In this document: in pieces, positions 33,833 through 43,241 of the stretch | Numbering within the stretch: position 1 is the first letter of the stretch | How the letters are laid out: every line of letters begins with the position of its first letter | Source of the DNA: Pseudomonas vanderleydeniana | Lineage (GTDB): Bacteria > Pseudomonadota > Gammaproteobacteria > Pseudomonadales > Pseudomonadaceae | Direction: 5' to 3' | Length of the DNA stretch: 64,000 bases | NCBI RefSeq assembly: GCF_014268755.2 | Contig: NZ_CP077093.1 | Location: 4,762,001-4,826,000 of the forward strand | Translations under genes and position numbers: made by a program | Notes under the pieces: model-generated | What the model was told of the DNA's origin: nothing | What the model saw: the letters and a program-made list of their open reading frames with translations, nothing else | The model's database searches: none

Positions 33833-34525
33833 TTAACTCAAGGGACCCTCCACCAGCGAGTCAGCCTTCAGCGCCTGCGGGGCAATGAACAGCTGCATGT
33901 TCGCTCGCGACAGCTCCCAGTGTTCGAACACCAGGTCCACCACCCGGTTTTCATCGTGCCTGGCAATCGCCTCGATGAACTCGTCGTGGTGTTCCACCGA
34001 CAGGTCCAGGCGTTGCTCCATGTCCTGATCACGCGGCCGGTAGAACGTGTGGCCGATCCGTGCGTGATCGATCAACAACCGTGAAAGGCTCGGCTTCAGG
34101 TACGGGTTGCCAGCCATTTCACCCATGATTTCGTGAAAGCGGTTGTTCTCCAGCGACAGAGCCAGGGGATTTCTTTCCACCGAGGCCTGCCGAAAACGCT
34201 GCTGGGTCTGTTTCAACTCTTCCAATTGCGCCGGCGTGAAGTTCTGAACCGCCAGGCGCCCAATTGCAGCGTAGATCATCGGTGCAACCAGAAAAAAATT
34301 GCGCAGCGTCGAATGGTTCATCGGGATCACCCGGGTTCCACGGTTTTCGCGGATGTCCAGGTAGCCCTCACCTTCCAGGCGCCGAAACACTTCTCGAACC
34401 GGGGTGCGAGAAAGACCGTAGCGTTCACTCAAGGTGACCTCATCCAGAACCTGGTCCGGATCGAGCTCCATCGTCAGGATCTGCCGCTTCAGGTCTTCGT
34501 AAAGCCCAGTTTTGCCACTTTTCAC
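33833..34525 (-). CDS. GntR-family (FCD) transcriptional regulator
   Basis: This 230-residue repressor has a winged HTH at about 8-75 (GLYEDLKRQILTMELDP; EVTLSERYGLSRTPVREVFR) and an all-helical FCD effector domain with the metal/ligand residues in SLENNRFHEIMGEMAGNPYL and SVEHHDEFIEAI. GTG at 34525 is chosen because GGAGG lies 6 bases upstream. It is divergent from the FAD oxidase operon and likely represses it until an organic acid intermediate binds. Confidence 0.88.
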   Translation of the reverse strand: MKSGKTGLYEDLKRQILTMELDPDQVLDEVTLSERYGLSRTPVREVFRRLEGEGYLDIRENRGTRVIPMNHSTLRNFFLVAPMIYAAIGRLAVQNFTPAQLEELKQTQQRFRQASVERNPLALSLENNRFHEIMGEMAGNPYLKPSLSRLLIDHARIGHTFYRPRDQDMEQRLDLSVEHHDEFIEAIARHDENRVVDLVFEHWELSRANMQLFIAPQALKADSLVEGPLS

Positions 34526-34964
34526 CAGGGACCTCCGGTGTTCTGGATGCCAGTGATGGCACCGTGGTTGAGAACAGACTCCCACGCAACTCGGGCGTGG
34601 TCAATCCATTGAATTCACAATGTACACAGAGTGAACACAAGAGGAATTCACATTTTTCTATTTTAAATCAATCACTTAGCTCAGACTCCTGACACGAAAA
34701 ATAGTCGGTTTTAAGCATGAATCTGTCGGAAATCGATAAACGTCGTTTTTCCAGACGTGCTTGCCGCCTCCCGCCGCTTTCCGTGCCTTGTGTCCAGGTC
34801 GACCAGTTTGCCTGCGACATCCCTTCGTCTGCCAACGACATTTACACCGGTTTGTTATCGAGCACGCTCAACGGCACTCGACAGCCGCGACGACCTGCCG
34901 CATATTTGTGGATACAACATGTATACATCCGATTTTCCGCCACGATTCGTGTCGTCGGCGGGTG
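34526..34964. other. Divergent regulatory region
   Basis: These 439 bases lie between the GntR gene and the FAD oxidase operon. The 9-mer gaattcaca occurs at 34611-34619 and 34644-34652, flanking a TGTACACAGAGTGAACACA stretch, and a TGTATACA palindrome lies at 34919-34928. No gene is supported. Confidence 0.45.
34919..34928. promoter_or_regulatory. Candidate GntR operator
   Basis: ATGTATACAT is a 10-base palindrome with the TGTATACA core used by many FCD-type GntR regulators. It lies 37-46 bases upstream of the oxidase start, where it would block a promoter. Confidence 0.5.
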
Positions 34965-36311
34965 ATGTCAAATAACAATAGAGCGGTGCCCATGGTACAG
35001 ATCAGTTCTCTTCCAGCCGACGACAAAACCTGCGGTTGGTATCACCTCAGCCAGAAGCGCCAGGCCCGCCCGGCGCATACCGGCCAGTCCAAGGCCCGCT
35101 GGGTGGTGGTCGGGGCCGGGTTCACCGGCCTGGCCGCCGCCCGTCAGTTGGCATTGGGTCATCCGAATGACGAAGTGATCCTGGTGGAAGCGCAGGAGGT
35201 CGGCTTCGGCACCTCCGGGCGTAACGCCGGTTTCGCCATCGACCTGCCCCACGATATCGGCGCCGAGGACTACATCGGCGACATCGATAACGCCAAGACC
35301 GTCCTCAAGCTGAACCTCTCCGGCCAGCGCTACCTCAAGCAACTGGTCGACACCTACGGCATCGACTGCCAGATGAAGTTCTGCGGCAAGTACCAGGCGG
35401 CCGTCGAAGATCGCGGCATGGCCGTGCTCGACGCCTACCGTCGCGGCCTGGAGAAACTCGGTGAGCCGTGCGAGATGATCGGCGCCGAGGCCCTGCGCGA
35501 GCGGGTCGGCACCTCCTTCTACCGCCAGGCGCTGTTCACCCCCGGCACCGCGCTGATCCAACCTTCGGCCCTGGTCAAGGGCCTGGCCGACACCCTGCCG
35601 AGCAACGTCAGCCTGTACGAGCACACGCCGATTCTCGAAGTCGAGTACAGCCCGCGCATCGTGCTCAAGCATGCCAACGGCAGCATCGAGGCCGACCGCC
35701 TGGTGCTGGCCAACAACGCTTTCGGCATGTACTTCGGCTTCCTCAAGGGCCGCATGCTGCCGATCTTCACCTACGCCAGCATCACCCGCCCGCTCACCGA
35801 AGAAGAGCAGGCGCGCCTGGGGGGCGACCCGTACTGGGGCATCATCCCCGCCGACCCGTTCGGCACCACCGTGCGCCGTACCCCGGACCAGCGCCTGCTG
35901 ATCCGCAACAGCTTCAGCTTCAACCCGGATGGCCGTGCGAAAGAACGCTACCTGGAGCGCTTCATCGAGCGTCACCGCGCCTCCTACGCCCGGCGCTTCC
36001 CGATGCTGCCGAACGTGGACTTCGAATACACCTGGGGCGGTGCCCTGGCGATGACCCGCAACCACAACGGTTTCTTCGGCCAACTGGCGCCGAACGTCTA
36101 CGGCGCCCTGGGTTGCAACGGCCTGGGCGTCACCCGTGGCACCGCCACCGGCAAGCTGCTGGGCGACTGGCTCAGCGGCCAGGACGATGAACTGACCCAG
36201 TACCTGCTCAAGGCCCCGGGCCCTTGTGCCAACCCGCCACAACCGTTCCTGTCCATGGGCGTGAACATGAACCTGCGCTGGGGCCAGTACCGCGCCGGCG
36301 CGGAAAGCTGA
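34965..36311 (+). CDS. FAD-dependent amine/D-amino-acid oxidase family (DadA/PuuB-like)
   Basis: This 448-residue flavoprotein has the dinucleotide-binding motif WVVVGAGFTGLAAARQLAL (about 45-65) and EVGFGTSGRNAGFAIDLPHD, the flavin-contact segment of the DAO/gamma-glutamylputrescine oxidase group. Near the C-terminus LAPNVYGALGCNGLGVTRGT matches the G-x-x-G-x-G-x-x end of that family. ATG at 34965 is given; ATG at 34992 (MVQISSLPADD) is an alternative. It is the first gene of an operon with MFS, DHDPS-type lyase and aldehyde dehydrogenase genes and may oxidise a cyclic or N-alkyl amino acid. Confidence 0.82.
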   Translation: MSNNNRAVPMVQISSLPADDKTCGWYHLSQKRQARPAHTGQSKARWVVVGAGFTGLAAARQLALGHPNDEVILVEAQEVGFGTSGRNAGFAIDLPHDIGAEDYIGDIDNAKTVLKLNLSGQRYLKQLVDTYGIDCQMKFCGKYQAAVEDRGMAVLDAYRRGLEKLGEPCEMIGAEALRERVGTSFYRQALFTPGTALIQPSALVKGLADTLPSNVSLYEHTPILEVEYSPRIVLKHANGSIEADRLVLANNAFGMYFGFLKGRMLPIFTYASITRPLTEEEQARLGGDPYWGIIPADPFGTTVRRTPDQRLLIRNSFSFNPDGRAKERYLERFIERHRASYARRFPMLPNVDFEYTWGGALAMTRNHNGFFGQLAPNVYGALGCNGLGVTRGTATGKLLGDWLSGQDDELTQYLLKAPGPCANPPQPFLSMGVNMNLRWGQYRAGAES

Positions 36312-36431
36312 GGCCGCCCTCCTCCCCGACGGCCCCTGAATCACCTGCCGTGGCATCCCCGGATGCCGCGGTGCGGTCCTGCCCTGCCTGCACCCGGCCG
36401 GACACGCGAACGATCAACACGTGGAGACCAC

Positions 36432-37760
36432 ATGAAAAACAACAATCATTCGATCGAAGACGCACCCCTCAACAGTTTTCACCAGCGCCTGACCGTGCGT
36501 TCCGGCGGCGGCTCCTTCGTTGACGGCTATGTACTGAGCATCGTCGGCGTCGCCATGGTGCACATGGCCGCCGCCCTGAGCCTCAATGCCTTCTGGCAAG
36601 GCCTGATCGCCGCTTCGGCGCTGATCGGGATCTTCTTCGGCGGTTTCGTCGGCGGCTGGCTGACCGACCGTTTCGGTCGTCAACGCATCTTCTTCGTCGG
36701 CCCGACCCTGTTCATCCTCTGCTCGCTGGCCCAGCTCTGGGCCCAATCCGGTGAAGAGATCTTCATCGCCCGCCTGCTGCTGGGCGTGGCCATCGGGATC
36801 GAATACCCGGTCGCCACCGCCCTGCTGGTGGAATTCCTGCCACGCAAGTATCGCGGTCCACGCCTGGCCACCCTGACCATCCTCTGGTTCGCCGGTGCCG
36901 CCTTCGCCTACCTGGTCGGCGAGCTGTTGATCCACTTCGCCGGTCCCGATGCCTGGCGCCTGGTTCTGGCCAGTGCCGCGGTGATTGGCGCCCTGCTGTT
37001 CCTGGTACGCCTGGGCACCCCCGAGTCGCCCCGCTGGCTGCTCAAGAAAGGCCGCGCCCAGGAAGCCGAAGCGATCATCCAGCAGGTGTTCGGTCCGTCG
37101 TACTCGCTGGCCAACCTGCCAGAAGAGCCGGCCGAGCGCAAAGTCTCGATCCTCAGCCTGCTGCACTCGGGCTACGGCAAGCGCATGCTGTTCGTGACCA
37201 TGTTCTGGACCTGCTCGGTCATCCCGGTGTTCGCCGTGTACGCCTTCGCCCCGCAAGTGCTGCGCGCGCTCAACCTGGACGGCACCCTGGCGTCGGTCGG
37301 TTCGGTGGCGATCACCCTCTTGTTCGTGGTCGGCTGCATCGTCGCCACCCGCCTGATCAATGGCCTGGGTCGGCGCAAGATGCTGATCCACAGCTTCTTC
37401 TGGTCCGGCCTGGCCCTGCTCGCCCTGGGCGCCTCGCACAACGCCTCGGGCCTGGTCATCCTCGCCCTGTTCGGCGCCTACGCGCTGTTCATCGGCGGTG
37501 CCCAGGTGCTGCAACTGGTGTACCCGAACGAAATCTTCCCGACCGAGATCCGTGCCCAGGCCGTGGGCGTCGGCACCTCGATGTCGCGTATCGGCGCCGC
37601 TGTCGGCACCTGGCTGGTACCGGCGGCGCTCGACAACTTCGGTATCGAGCAAACCATGTACGCCGCCGCCATCGTCACCTTCGTCGGCCTGGCCTTCTCC
37701 TGGGCCCTGGCACCGGAAACCCGCTCGCTGAACCTGCAGCAGGCCGCTTCGCTGAACTGA
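36432..37760 (+). CDS. MFS transporter (sugar-porter/AAHS-like)
   Basis: This 442-residue transporter of 12 TM helices has the MFS loop motifs GGWLTDRFGRQRIF (loop 2-3) and ARLLLGVAIGIEYPVATALLVEF (TM4 region). The Shine-Dalgarno GGAG precedes the ATG, 120 bases after the oxidase stop. Given its neighbours it probably imports the organic acid or amine degraded by the operon. Confidence 0.85.
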   Translation: MKNNNHSIEDAPLNSFHQRLTVRSGGGSFVDGYVLSIVGVAMVHMAAALSLNAFWQGLIAASALIGIFFGGFVGGWLTDRFGRQRIFFVGPTLFILCSLAQLWAQSGEEIFIARLLLGVAIGIEYPVATALLVEFLPRKYRGPRLATLTILWFAGAAFAYLVGELLIHFAGPDAWRLVLASAAVIGALLFLVRLGTPESPRWLLKKGRAQEAEAIIQQVFGPSYSLANLPEEPAERKVSILSLLHSGYGKRMLFVTMFWTCSVIPVFAVYAFAPQVLRALNLDGTLASVGSVAITLLFVVGCIVATRLINGLGRRKMLIHSFFWSGLALLALGASHNASGLVILALFGAYALFIGGAQVLQLVYPNEIFPTEIRAQAVGVGTSMSRIGAAVGTWLVPAALDNFGIEQTMYAAAIVTFVGLAFSWALAPETRSLNLQQAASLN

Positions 37761-37861
37761 CCGTTTTTTTGCTGACTGCCTTTAAGAACTGAGTAGCACC
37801 GACGCCGCCAGCACCACGTTCGCTGGCGGCGTCATCCCGACCCTTGTTTCTCTGGAGAACA

Positions 37862-38764
37862 ATGATGAACTTCGACGGTATCTTTACCCCCGCGATCACC
37901 CCCCTGGCCGCTGACGGCTCCATCGACACCGGCGCCTTCGCCCAAGTCCTGGAGTACTTGGTGGAGCAGAAGGTCCACGGCATCATCATCGGCGGCTCGA
38001 CCGGCGAGTACTACGCCCACAGCATCCAGGAACGCCTGGACCTGACCCGCCTGGCCGCCGAAGTGCTCAACGGCCGCACCCCACTGGTGATCGGCACCGG
38101 CGCCATCCGCACCGAAGAGTCGGTGGCCTACGCCGAAGCCGCCAAGGCTGCCAAGGCCGACGCCATCCTGGTCGGTTCGCCACCCTACGCGCTGCCAACC
38201 CAGCAGGAAATCGCCAACCACGTGCTGGCCGTCGACCGCGCCGCCGACCTGCCGATCATGCTCTACAACTACCCTGGCCGCATGAGCGTCGACATGGGCC
38301 CCGAGTTCTTCGACGCCGTGAGCGGCAGCCGCAACATCGTCGCGATCAAGGAAAGCTCGGGTGACATCGCCCGCATCCACCACTTCGGCGAGCGCTACCC
38401 ACAAATCGCCCTGTCCTGCGGCTGGGACGACCAGGCCCTGGAATTCTTCGCCTGGGGCGCGCGCAGCTGGGTTTGCGCCGGCTCCAACTTCATCCCGGCC
38501 GAACACATCGCCCTGTACGAAGCCTGCGTGCTGGAAGGCGACTTCGCCAAGGGCCGCAAGATCATGTCCGCCATGATGCCGCTGATGGACTTCCTCGAAG
38601 GTGGCAAGTTCGTCCAGTCGATCAAGCACGGCGTGGCCCTCAACGGCCTGGTCACCGGTGGCGTGCGCGCTCCGCTGAGCGGCCTGGACGAGCAGGAACA
38701 AGCCGCCCTGCAGGAAATCATCAAGACCCTCAAGGCCAAAGTCGCCGCAATCAAGGGAGCCTAA
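37862..38764 (+). CDS. DHDPS/NAL-family lyase or deaminase
   Basis: This 300-residue class I aldolase-fold enzyme has the catalytic Schiff-base Lys163 in NIVAIKESSGD, Tyr135 in LYNYPGR and GGSTGEYY at about 44-51. Members include HypD (pyrroline-4-hydroxy-2-carboxylate deaminase, which gives 2-oxoglutarate semialdehyde), KDG dehydratases and pyruvate aldolases. The fit with an upstream FAD oxidase and a downstream aldehyde dehydrogenase favours a HypD-like step, but specificity residues cannot be assigned here. CTGGAG lies before the ATG; the aldehyde dehydrogenase follows 4 bases after its stop. Confidence 0.82.
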   Translation: MMNFDGIFTPAITPLAADGSIDTGAFAQVLEYLVEQKVHGIIIGGSTGEYYAHSIQERLDLTRLAAEVLNGRTPLVIGTGAIRTEESVAYAEAAKAAKADAILVGSPPYALPTQQEIANHVLAVDRAADLPIMLYNYPGRMSVDMGPEFFDAVSGSRNIVAIKESSGDIARIHHFGERYPQIALSCGWDDQALEFFAWGARSWVCAGSNFIPAEHIALYEACVLEGDFAKGRKIMSAMMPLMDFLEGGKFVQSIKHGVALNGLVTGGVRAPLSGLDEQEQAALQEIIKTLKAKVAAIKGA

Positions 38765-38768
38765 GCAG

Positions 38769-40256
38769 ATGGCCGACGTACTGAGCAAGGACGAATACGC
38801 GGCGATCGCCGCCAACCTGAAGTTCCCGACCCAGGCCTACATCGGTGGCGAGTTCCGCAACTCCCTGACCGGTCGCACCTTCGACACCTTCAACCCGGCC
38901 AACGGCCAGTTGCTGGCGAAGATCACCGCCTGCGACAGCACTGACGTCGACGTGGCCGTGGCCGCGGCCAAGGAAGCCTTCGACGACGGTCGCTGGCACC
39001 TGCTCTCGCCGGGCGAGCGCAAGCACGTGCTGCTGCGCTTCGCCCAACTGCTGGAAGACAACTCGCACGAGCTGGCCGTGCTGGAAAGCCTGGACAGCGG
39101 CAAGCCGGTTGGCGAATGCCAGGCCACCGACGTGCCGGAAACCATCCACACCCTGCGCTGGCACGCCGAGCTGATCGACAAGATCTACGACGCCAGCGCC
39201 CCGACCGGTTCGGGCGCCCTGACCATGGTCGTGCGCGAGCCGATCGGTGTGGTCGGCCTGGTGCTGCCATGGAACTTCCCGCTGCTGATGCTGGCCTGGA
39301 AAATCGGCCCGTCCCTGGCCGCCGGTTGCTCGATCGTGGTCAAGCCCGCCAAGGAAACCACCCTGACCGCCCTGCGCGTCGCCGAACTGGCGCACCAGGC
39401 CGGCATCCCGGCCGGCGTGTTCAACGTCGTGCCTGGCGGTGGCAAGGAAGTCGGCGAGCCCCTGGGCCGTCATGACGACGTGACCATGGTCAGCTTCACC
39501 GGCTCGACCGACACCGGTCGCCTGTTCCTGCAATACGCAGCCGAGTCCAACCTCAAGCGCATCGTGCTGGAGCTGGGTGGCAAGAACCCGGCCGTGGTCA
39601 TGGACGACGTCGAGGACCTGGATCGCGTGGCCCGCCACGTGGTCAACGGCGCCTTCTGGAACATGGGCGAGAACTGCTCGGCCTCCTCGCGCCTGATCGT
39701 CCACGAGGACATCAAGGACGCCCTGCTCGAGCGCATCGGCGTGCAACTGCGCGACTGGAGCCTGGGCGACCCGCTGGACCCGGCCAACCGCCTGGGTTCG
39801 CTGGTCAGCAAGTCGCACTTCGAAAAAGTCCGCAGCTACATCGAGAAGGCCGCCGGCGACAAGCTGTCGATCATCTTCGGTGGCAAGGCCGCCGACGGCT
39901 TCGTCGAGCCGACCGTGGTCGACAACGTGCCGTCCGACAACACCCTGTTCCGTGAGGAGGTGTTCGGTCCGGTGCTGAGCGTGACCTCGTTCAAGACCCT
40001 CGACCAGGCGATCGAGCTGGCCAACGACACCATCTACGGCCTGGCCGCCTCGGCCTACACCGGCAGCCTGCGCAACGCGCTGCGCCTGTCGCGTGAAATC
40101 CGTGCCGGTATCGTCACCGTCAACACCTTCGGCGAAGGCGATGCCTCGACGCCGTTCGGTGGCTACAAGCAGTCCGGTTTCGGCGGTCGCGACAAGTCCC
40201 AGTGGGCGCACGACCAGTACACCGAGCTGAAAACCATCTGGATCGACGCCAACTGA
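38769..40256 (+). CDS. Aldehyde dehydrogenase (PuuC-like)
   Basis: This 495-residue NAD(P)-dependent aldehyde dehydrogenase has the active-site Glu in VLELGGKNPAVV, the catalytic Cys in NMGENCSASSRL and the cofactor segment FTGSTDTGRLFL. It resembles PuuC-type gamma-glutamyl-gamma-aminobutyraldehyde dehydrogenases. In this operon it could oxidise a semialdehyde made by the DHDPS-family enzyme (for example 2-oxoglutarate semialdehyde to 2-oxoglutarate) or an amino-aldehyde. GGGAG lies before the ATG. Confidence 0.9.
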   Translation: MADVLSKDEYAAIAANLKFPTQAYIGGEFRNSLTGRTFDTFNPANGQLLAKITACDSTDVDVAVAAAKEAFDDGRWHLLSPGERKHVLLRFAQLLEDNSHELAVLESLDSGKPVGECQATDVPETIHTLRWHAELIDKIYDASAPTGSGALTMVVREPIGVVGLVLPWNFPLLMLAWKIGPSLAAGCSIVVKPAKETTLTALRVAELAHQAGIPAGVFNVVPGGGKEVGEPLGRHDDVTMVSFTGSTDTGRLFLQYAAESNLKRIVLELGGKNPAVVMDDVEDLDRVARHVVNGAFWNMGENCSASSRLIVHEDIKDALLERIGVQLRDWSLGDPLDPANRLGSLVSKSHFEKVRSYIEKAAGDKLSIIFGGKAADGFVEPTVVDNVPSDNTLFREEVFGPVLSVTSFKTLDQAIELANDTIYGLAASAYTGSLRNALRLSREIRAGIVTVNTFGEGDASTPFGGYKQSGFGGRDKSQWAHDQYTELKTIWIDAN

Positions 40257-40507
40257 TCCAGGCGGTACGTTTCACCCCCACGCGCCGCGCCCGCGGCGTG
40301 TGGGGCTCTATCTCGCACCTTCCGTCCCCCTTTCCCACCTCATTGCCGCGCCACTGAATCGATAAACGACGCTCACGTACACGTTTACGACGATCTGGAA
40401 CATCCCCGCCGAACCCACCCTGCTTAGCGTAATAGGCGACATCGCCCTTCTAGCCCCGGCTATGACAGGCGTTGCCCTCAACAATTTCAATAAGAAGGGC
40501 TTCAACG

Positions 40508-41908
40508 ATGACCATGCCTACCTCCGGCGCAGGCGACAGCCTCGCGCAAGGCTTCAAGACCCGTCATATCACCATGCTGTCCATCGCCGGCATCATCGGC
40601 GCCGGACTCTTCGTCGGCTCCGGCCACGCCATCGCCTCCGCCGGCCCCGCCGCGATCCTCGCCTATGTCATGGCCGGTGCCCTGGTGGTACTGGTGATGC
40701 GCATGCTCGGCGAAATGGCGGTGGCCAACCCCGACACCGGTTCGTTCTCCACCTACGCCGACCAGGCCATCGGCCGCTGGGCCGGCTACACCATCGGCTG
40801 GCTGTACTGGTGGTTCTGGGTGCTGGTGATTCCGATCGAGGCCATCGCCGCCGGCAACGTGCTGAACCACTGGCTGCCGATGTTCGACAGCTGGGTGTAC
40901 GCGCTGGGCATCACCGTGGCGCTGACCGCCACCAACTTCTTCAGCGTCAGCAAGTACGGTGAGTTCGAGTTCTGGTTCGCCATGCTCAAGGTCATCGCCA
41001 TCGTCGCCTTCATCGTCCTCGGCGCGGCGGGCCTGGCCCACCTGTTGCCGAACGTGGAAGTCAGCGGCCTGAGCCAGCTGACCCAGGCCCACGGCGGCTT
41101 CATGCCCAACGGCTGGACCGCGATCATCGGCGCCCTGCTGACCACCATGTTCAGCTTCGTCGGCACCGAGGCGGTGACCATCGCCGCCGCCGAGTCGCGT
41201 GACCCGGAGCGCAACATCACCCGCGCCACCCGCTCGGTGATCTGGCGCATCAGCGTGTTCTACCTGCTGTCGATCTTCATGATCATCTCCATCGTGCCGT
41301 GGAACGACCCGCTGCTGCCGGTGCAGGGTTCCTACCAGCGCGCCCTGGAAATCATGAACATCCCCTACGCCAAGGCCCTGGTGGACATGGTGGTGCTGGT
41401 GGCGGTCGCCAGCTGCCTGAACTCGTCGATCTACATCTCCTCACGGATGGTCTTCTCCCTGGCCAAGCGCGGCGATGCCCCATCGCTGATCCAGCGTACC
41501 TCGTCCGCCGGCGTCCCGCGTGCCGCCGTGGTCGCCAGCACCCTGATCGGCATGCTCGCCACCGTGGTCAACTTCTTCGCGCCCAAGGCGGTGTTCGACT
41601 TCCTGCTCGCCACCTCCGGCTCCATCGCCCTGCTGGTGTACCTGGTGATCGCCGTCAGCCAACTGCGCAGCCGTGCCCAGCGGCAGAAACGCGGTGAGAC
41701 CATCGCCTTCGGCATGTGGCTGTTCCCGTGGCTGACCTGGCTGGTGATCGCGTTCGTGGTGTTCGCCCTGGGCGTGATGTTCAACATGCCGGAGCACCGC
41801 ATGGAGGTGACCGCGACCCTGGCATTGGCGGCGCTGATCGTGGCGCTGGGGGTGTTTACCCGCCGGCCGCAGCCTGCGCTGGCCACTGCGCGTCAGGCGA
41901 TTGGCTGA
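40508..41908 (+). CDS. APC-family amino-acid permease (GabP/AAT-like)
   Basis: This 466-residue permease of 12 TM helices has the APC signature GIIGAGLFVGSGHAIASAGPA in TM1 and GEMAVANPDTGSFSTYADQA. It matches the GABA/proline-specific permease subgroup of Pseudomonas. AAGAAGGG precedes ATG 40508. It lies 251 bases after the aldehyde dehydrogenase on the same strand and may have its own promoter. The substrate is probably a small amino acid linked to the preceding pathway. Confidence 0.85.
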   Translation: MTMPTSGAGDSLAQGFKTRHITMLSIAGIIGAGLFVGSGHAIASAGPAAILAYVMAGALVVLVMRMLGEMAVANPDTGSFSTYADQAIGRWAGYTIGWLYWWFWVLVIPIEAIAAGNVLNHWLPMFDSWVYALGITVALTATNFFSVSKYGEFEFWFAMLKVIAIVAFIVLGAAGLAHLLPNVEVSGLSQLTQAHGGFMPNGWTAIIGALLTTMFSFVGTEAVTIAAAESRDPERNITRATRSVIWRISVFYLLSIFMIISIVPWNDPLLPVQGSYQRALEIMNIPYAKALVDMVVLVAVASCLNSSIYISSRMVFSLAKRGDAPSLIQRTSSAGVPRAAVVASTLIGMLATVVNFFAPKAVFDFLLATSGSIALLVYLVIAVSQLRSRAQRQKRGETIAFGMWLFPWLTWLVIAFVVFALGVMFNMPEHRMEVTATLALAALIVALGVFTRRPQPALATARQAIG

Positions 41909-41929
41909 TAAGGAAGGCGACTGGCGCCT

Positions 41930-42017
41930 TCGCGGGCAAGCCGCGCGCCTACAGACATGAGGCGTTCGCAAACTCTGCGTACGACACCGTCCCTGTAGGA
42001 GCGCGGCTTGCCCGCGA
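41930..42017. repeat. REP doublet (REPIN), copy 2
   Basis: Arms at 41930-41954 and 41993-42017 are inverted copies with one mismatch across 38 bases. The architecture and the sequence of the loop follow copy 1 (17941-18027). It sits between the convergent APC permease and M20 amidohydrolase genes. Confidence 0.85.
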
Positions 42018-42058
42018 CAGGGCCATCAGCCGCACCACAGGAACACCCTGGAAAAACC

Positions 42059-43225
42059 TCAGGCCGGCAAGCTCAGGCGCACCACTTCAGCGAAGTAACG
42101 CGCACCGGTCGCCAGGATCGCGTCATTGAAGTCATAGGCGGCGTTGTGCAACGGCGTCGCCCCCTCCTCCCCTTGCGCCCCATTGCCGATGAACACGAAG
42201 TTGCCCGGCACCTGCTGAATGAAGGCACCGAAGTCCTCGGAGATCATCATCGGCGACACCTCCGCATCCACGGCCTGCTCACCCACCACCCGCCGAGCCG
42301 CCGCCACGGCCAGTGCGGTGTTGTCCGCCCAGTTCACCGTCGGGGCGAACTCATGAGTGTACTCGAACTCGCAATGCGCTCCATGCATCTGGCAGATGCC
42401 TTCACTGATCTCGCGCATGCGCGTTTCCAGCAGGCGCTGCACCTCGGGGCTGTAGCTGCGGGTATCGCCCATGATCGTGACATGGGTGGGGATCGCGTTG
42501 CGGATGCCGTCGGTGATGAACTCGGTGCAGGAGATCACCGCCGAGAGGCTCGGGTCGACATTGCGCGAGACGATGGTCTGCAGTGCCAGGACGATCTGGG
42601 CGCCGATCACCAGCGGGTCGATGCCCATGTGCGGCCGGGCGGCATGGGTGCCCTTGCCCTGAATGCGGATGACGAAGTTGTCCTCGCTGGCCATGATCCC
42701 GCCGACCCGCGTGGCGATGTGGCCGGCCGGCATCCCCGGCATGTTGTGCGCCCCATAGAGGGCGTCCACCGGAAACCGCTCGAACAGGCCGTCGGCCATC
42801 ATCGCCTTGGCGCCACGGCCATGTTCCTCCGCCGGCTGGAAGATGAAGCGCACGGTGCCATTGAAGTCGCGCCGGGTGCAAAGCAGCTGCGCCGCGCCGA
42901 GAATCATCGCCATGTGCCCGTCATGCCCACAGGCGTGCATCTTGCCAGGCGTGCACGAGGCATGCTCACGACCGTGGGCCTGTTCGGTGATGTTCAGCGC
43001 ATCCATGTCGGCCCGCAGGCCGATCACCCCCGGACCGTCGCCGACCGTGAGGCTCGCCACCAGGCCGGTGCCGCCGATGCCACGGTGCACCTCCAGACCC
43101 AGATCGGTGAGAATCCGCGCGACCTCGTCGGAGGTGGTGAACTCCTCGAAGCCGGTTTCCGGCTGGCGGTGAAAGCCGTGCCGCCATTGTTTCAAACGCT
43201 GTTCGAACGCGTGATCGTCGATCAT
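42059..43225 (-). CDS. M20-family amidohydrolase (hippurate hydrolase-like)
   Basis: This 388-residue metal-dependent peptidase/aminoacylase has metal ligands in MHACGHDGHMAMILGAA and FQPAEEHGRGA and the dimerisation domain with GKGTHAARPHMGIDPLVIGA. Members hydrolyse N-acyl amino acids. In this cluster it could release diaminopropionate or serine-like amino acids from N-acyl derivatives. It is the last gene of a minus-strand run with an APC permease and diaminopropionate ammonia-lyase. Confidence 0.88.
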   Translation of the reverse strand: MIDDHAFEQRLKQWRHGFHRQPETGFEEFTTSDEVARILTDLGLEVHRGIGGTGLVASLTVGDGPGVIGLRADMDALNITEQAHGREHASCTPGKMHACGHDGHMAMILGAAQLLCTRRDFNGTVRFIFQPAEEHGRGAKAMMADGLFERFPVDALYGAHNMPGMPAGHIATRVGGIMASEDNFVIRIQGKGTHAARPHMGIDPLVIGAQIVLALQTIVSRNVDPSLSAVISCTEFITDGIRNAIPTHVTIMGDTRSYSPEVQRLLETRMREISEGICQMHGAHCEFEYTHEFAPTVNWADNTALAVAAARRVVGEQAVDAEVSPMMISEDFGAFIQQVPGNFVFIGNGAQGEEGATPLHNAAYDFNDAILATGARYFAEVVRLSLPA

Positions 43226-43241
43226 CTGCAGGTTCCTTTGA

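Noticed and set aside
34717..34965. 82-codon plus-strand frame before the FAD oxidase gene
   Set aside because: It crosses the regulatory region with operator-like sites, lacks a Shine-Dalgarno and has no family features.
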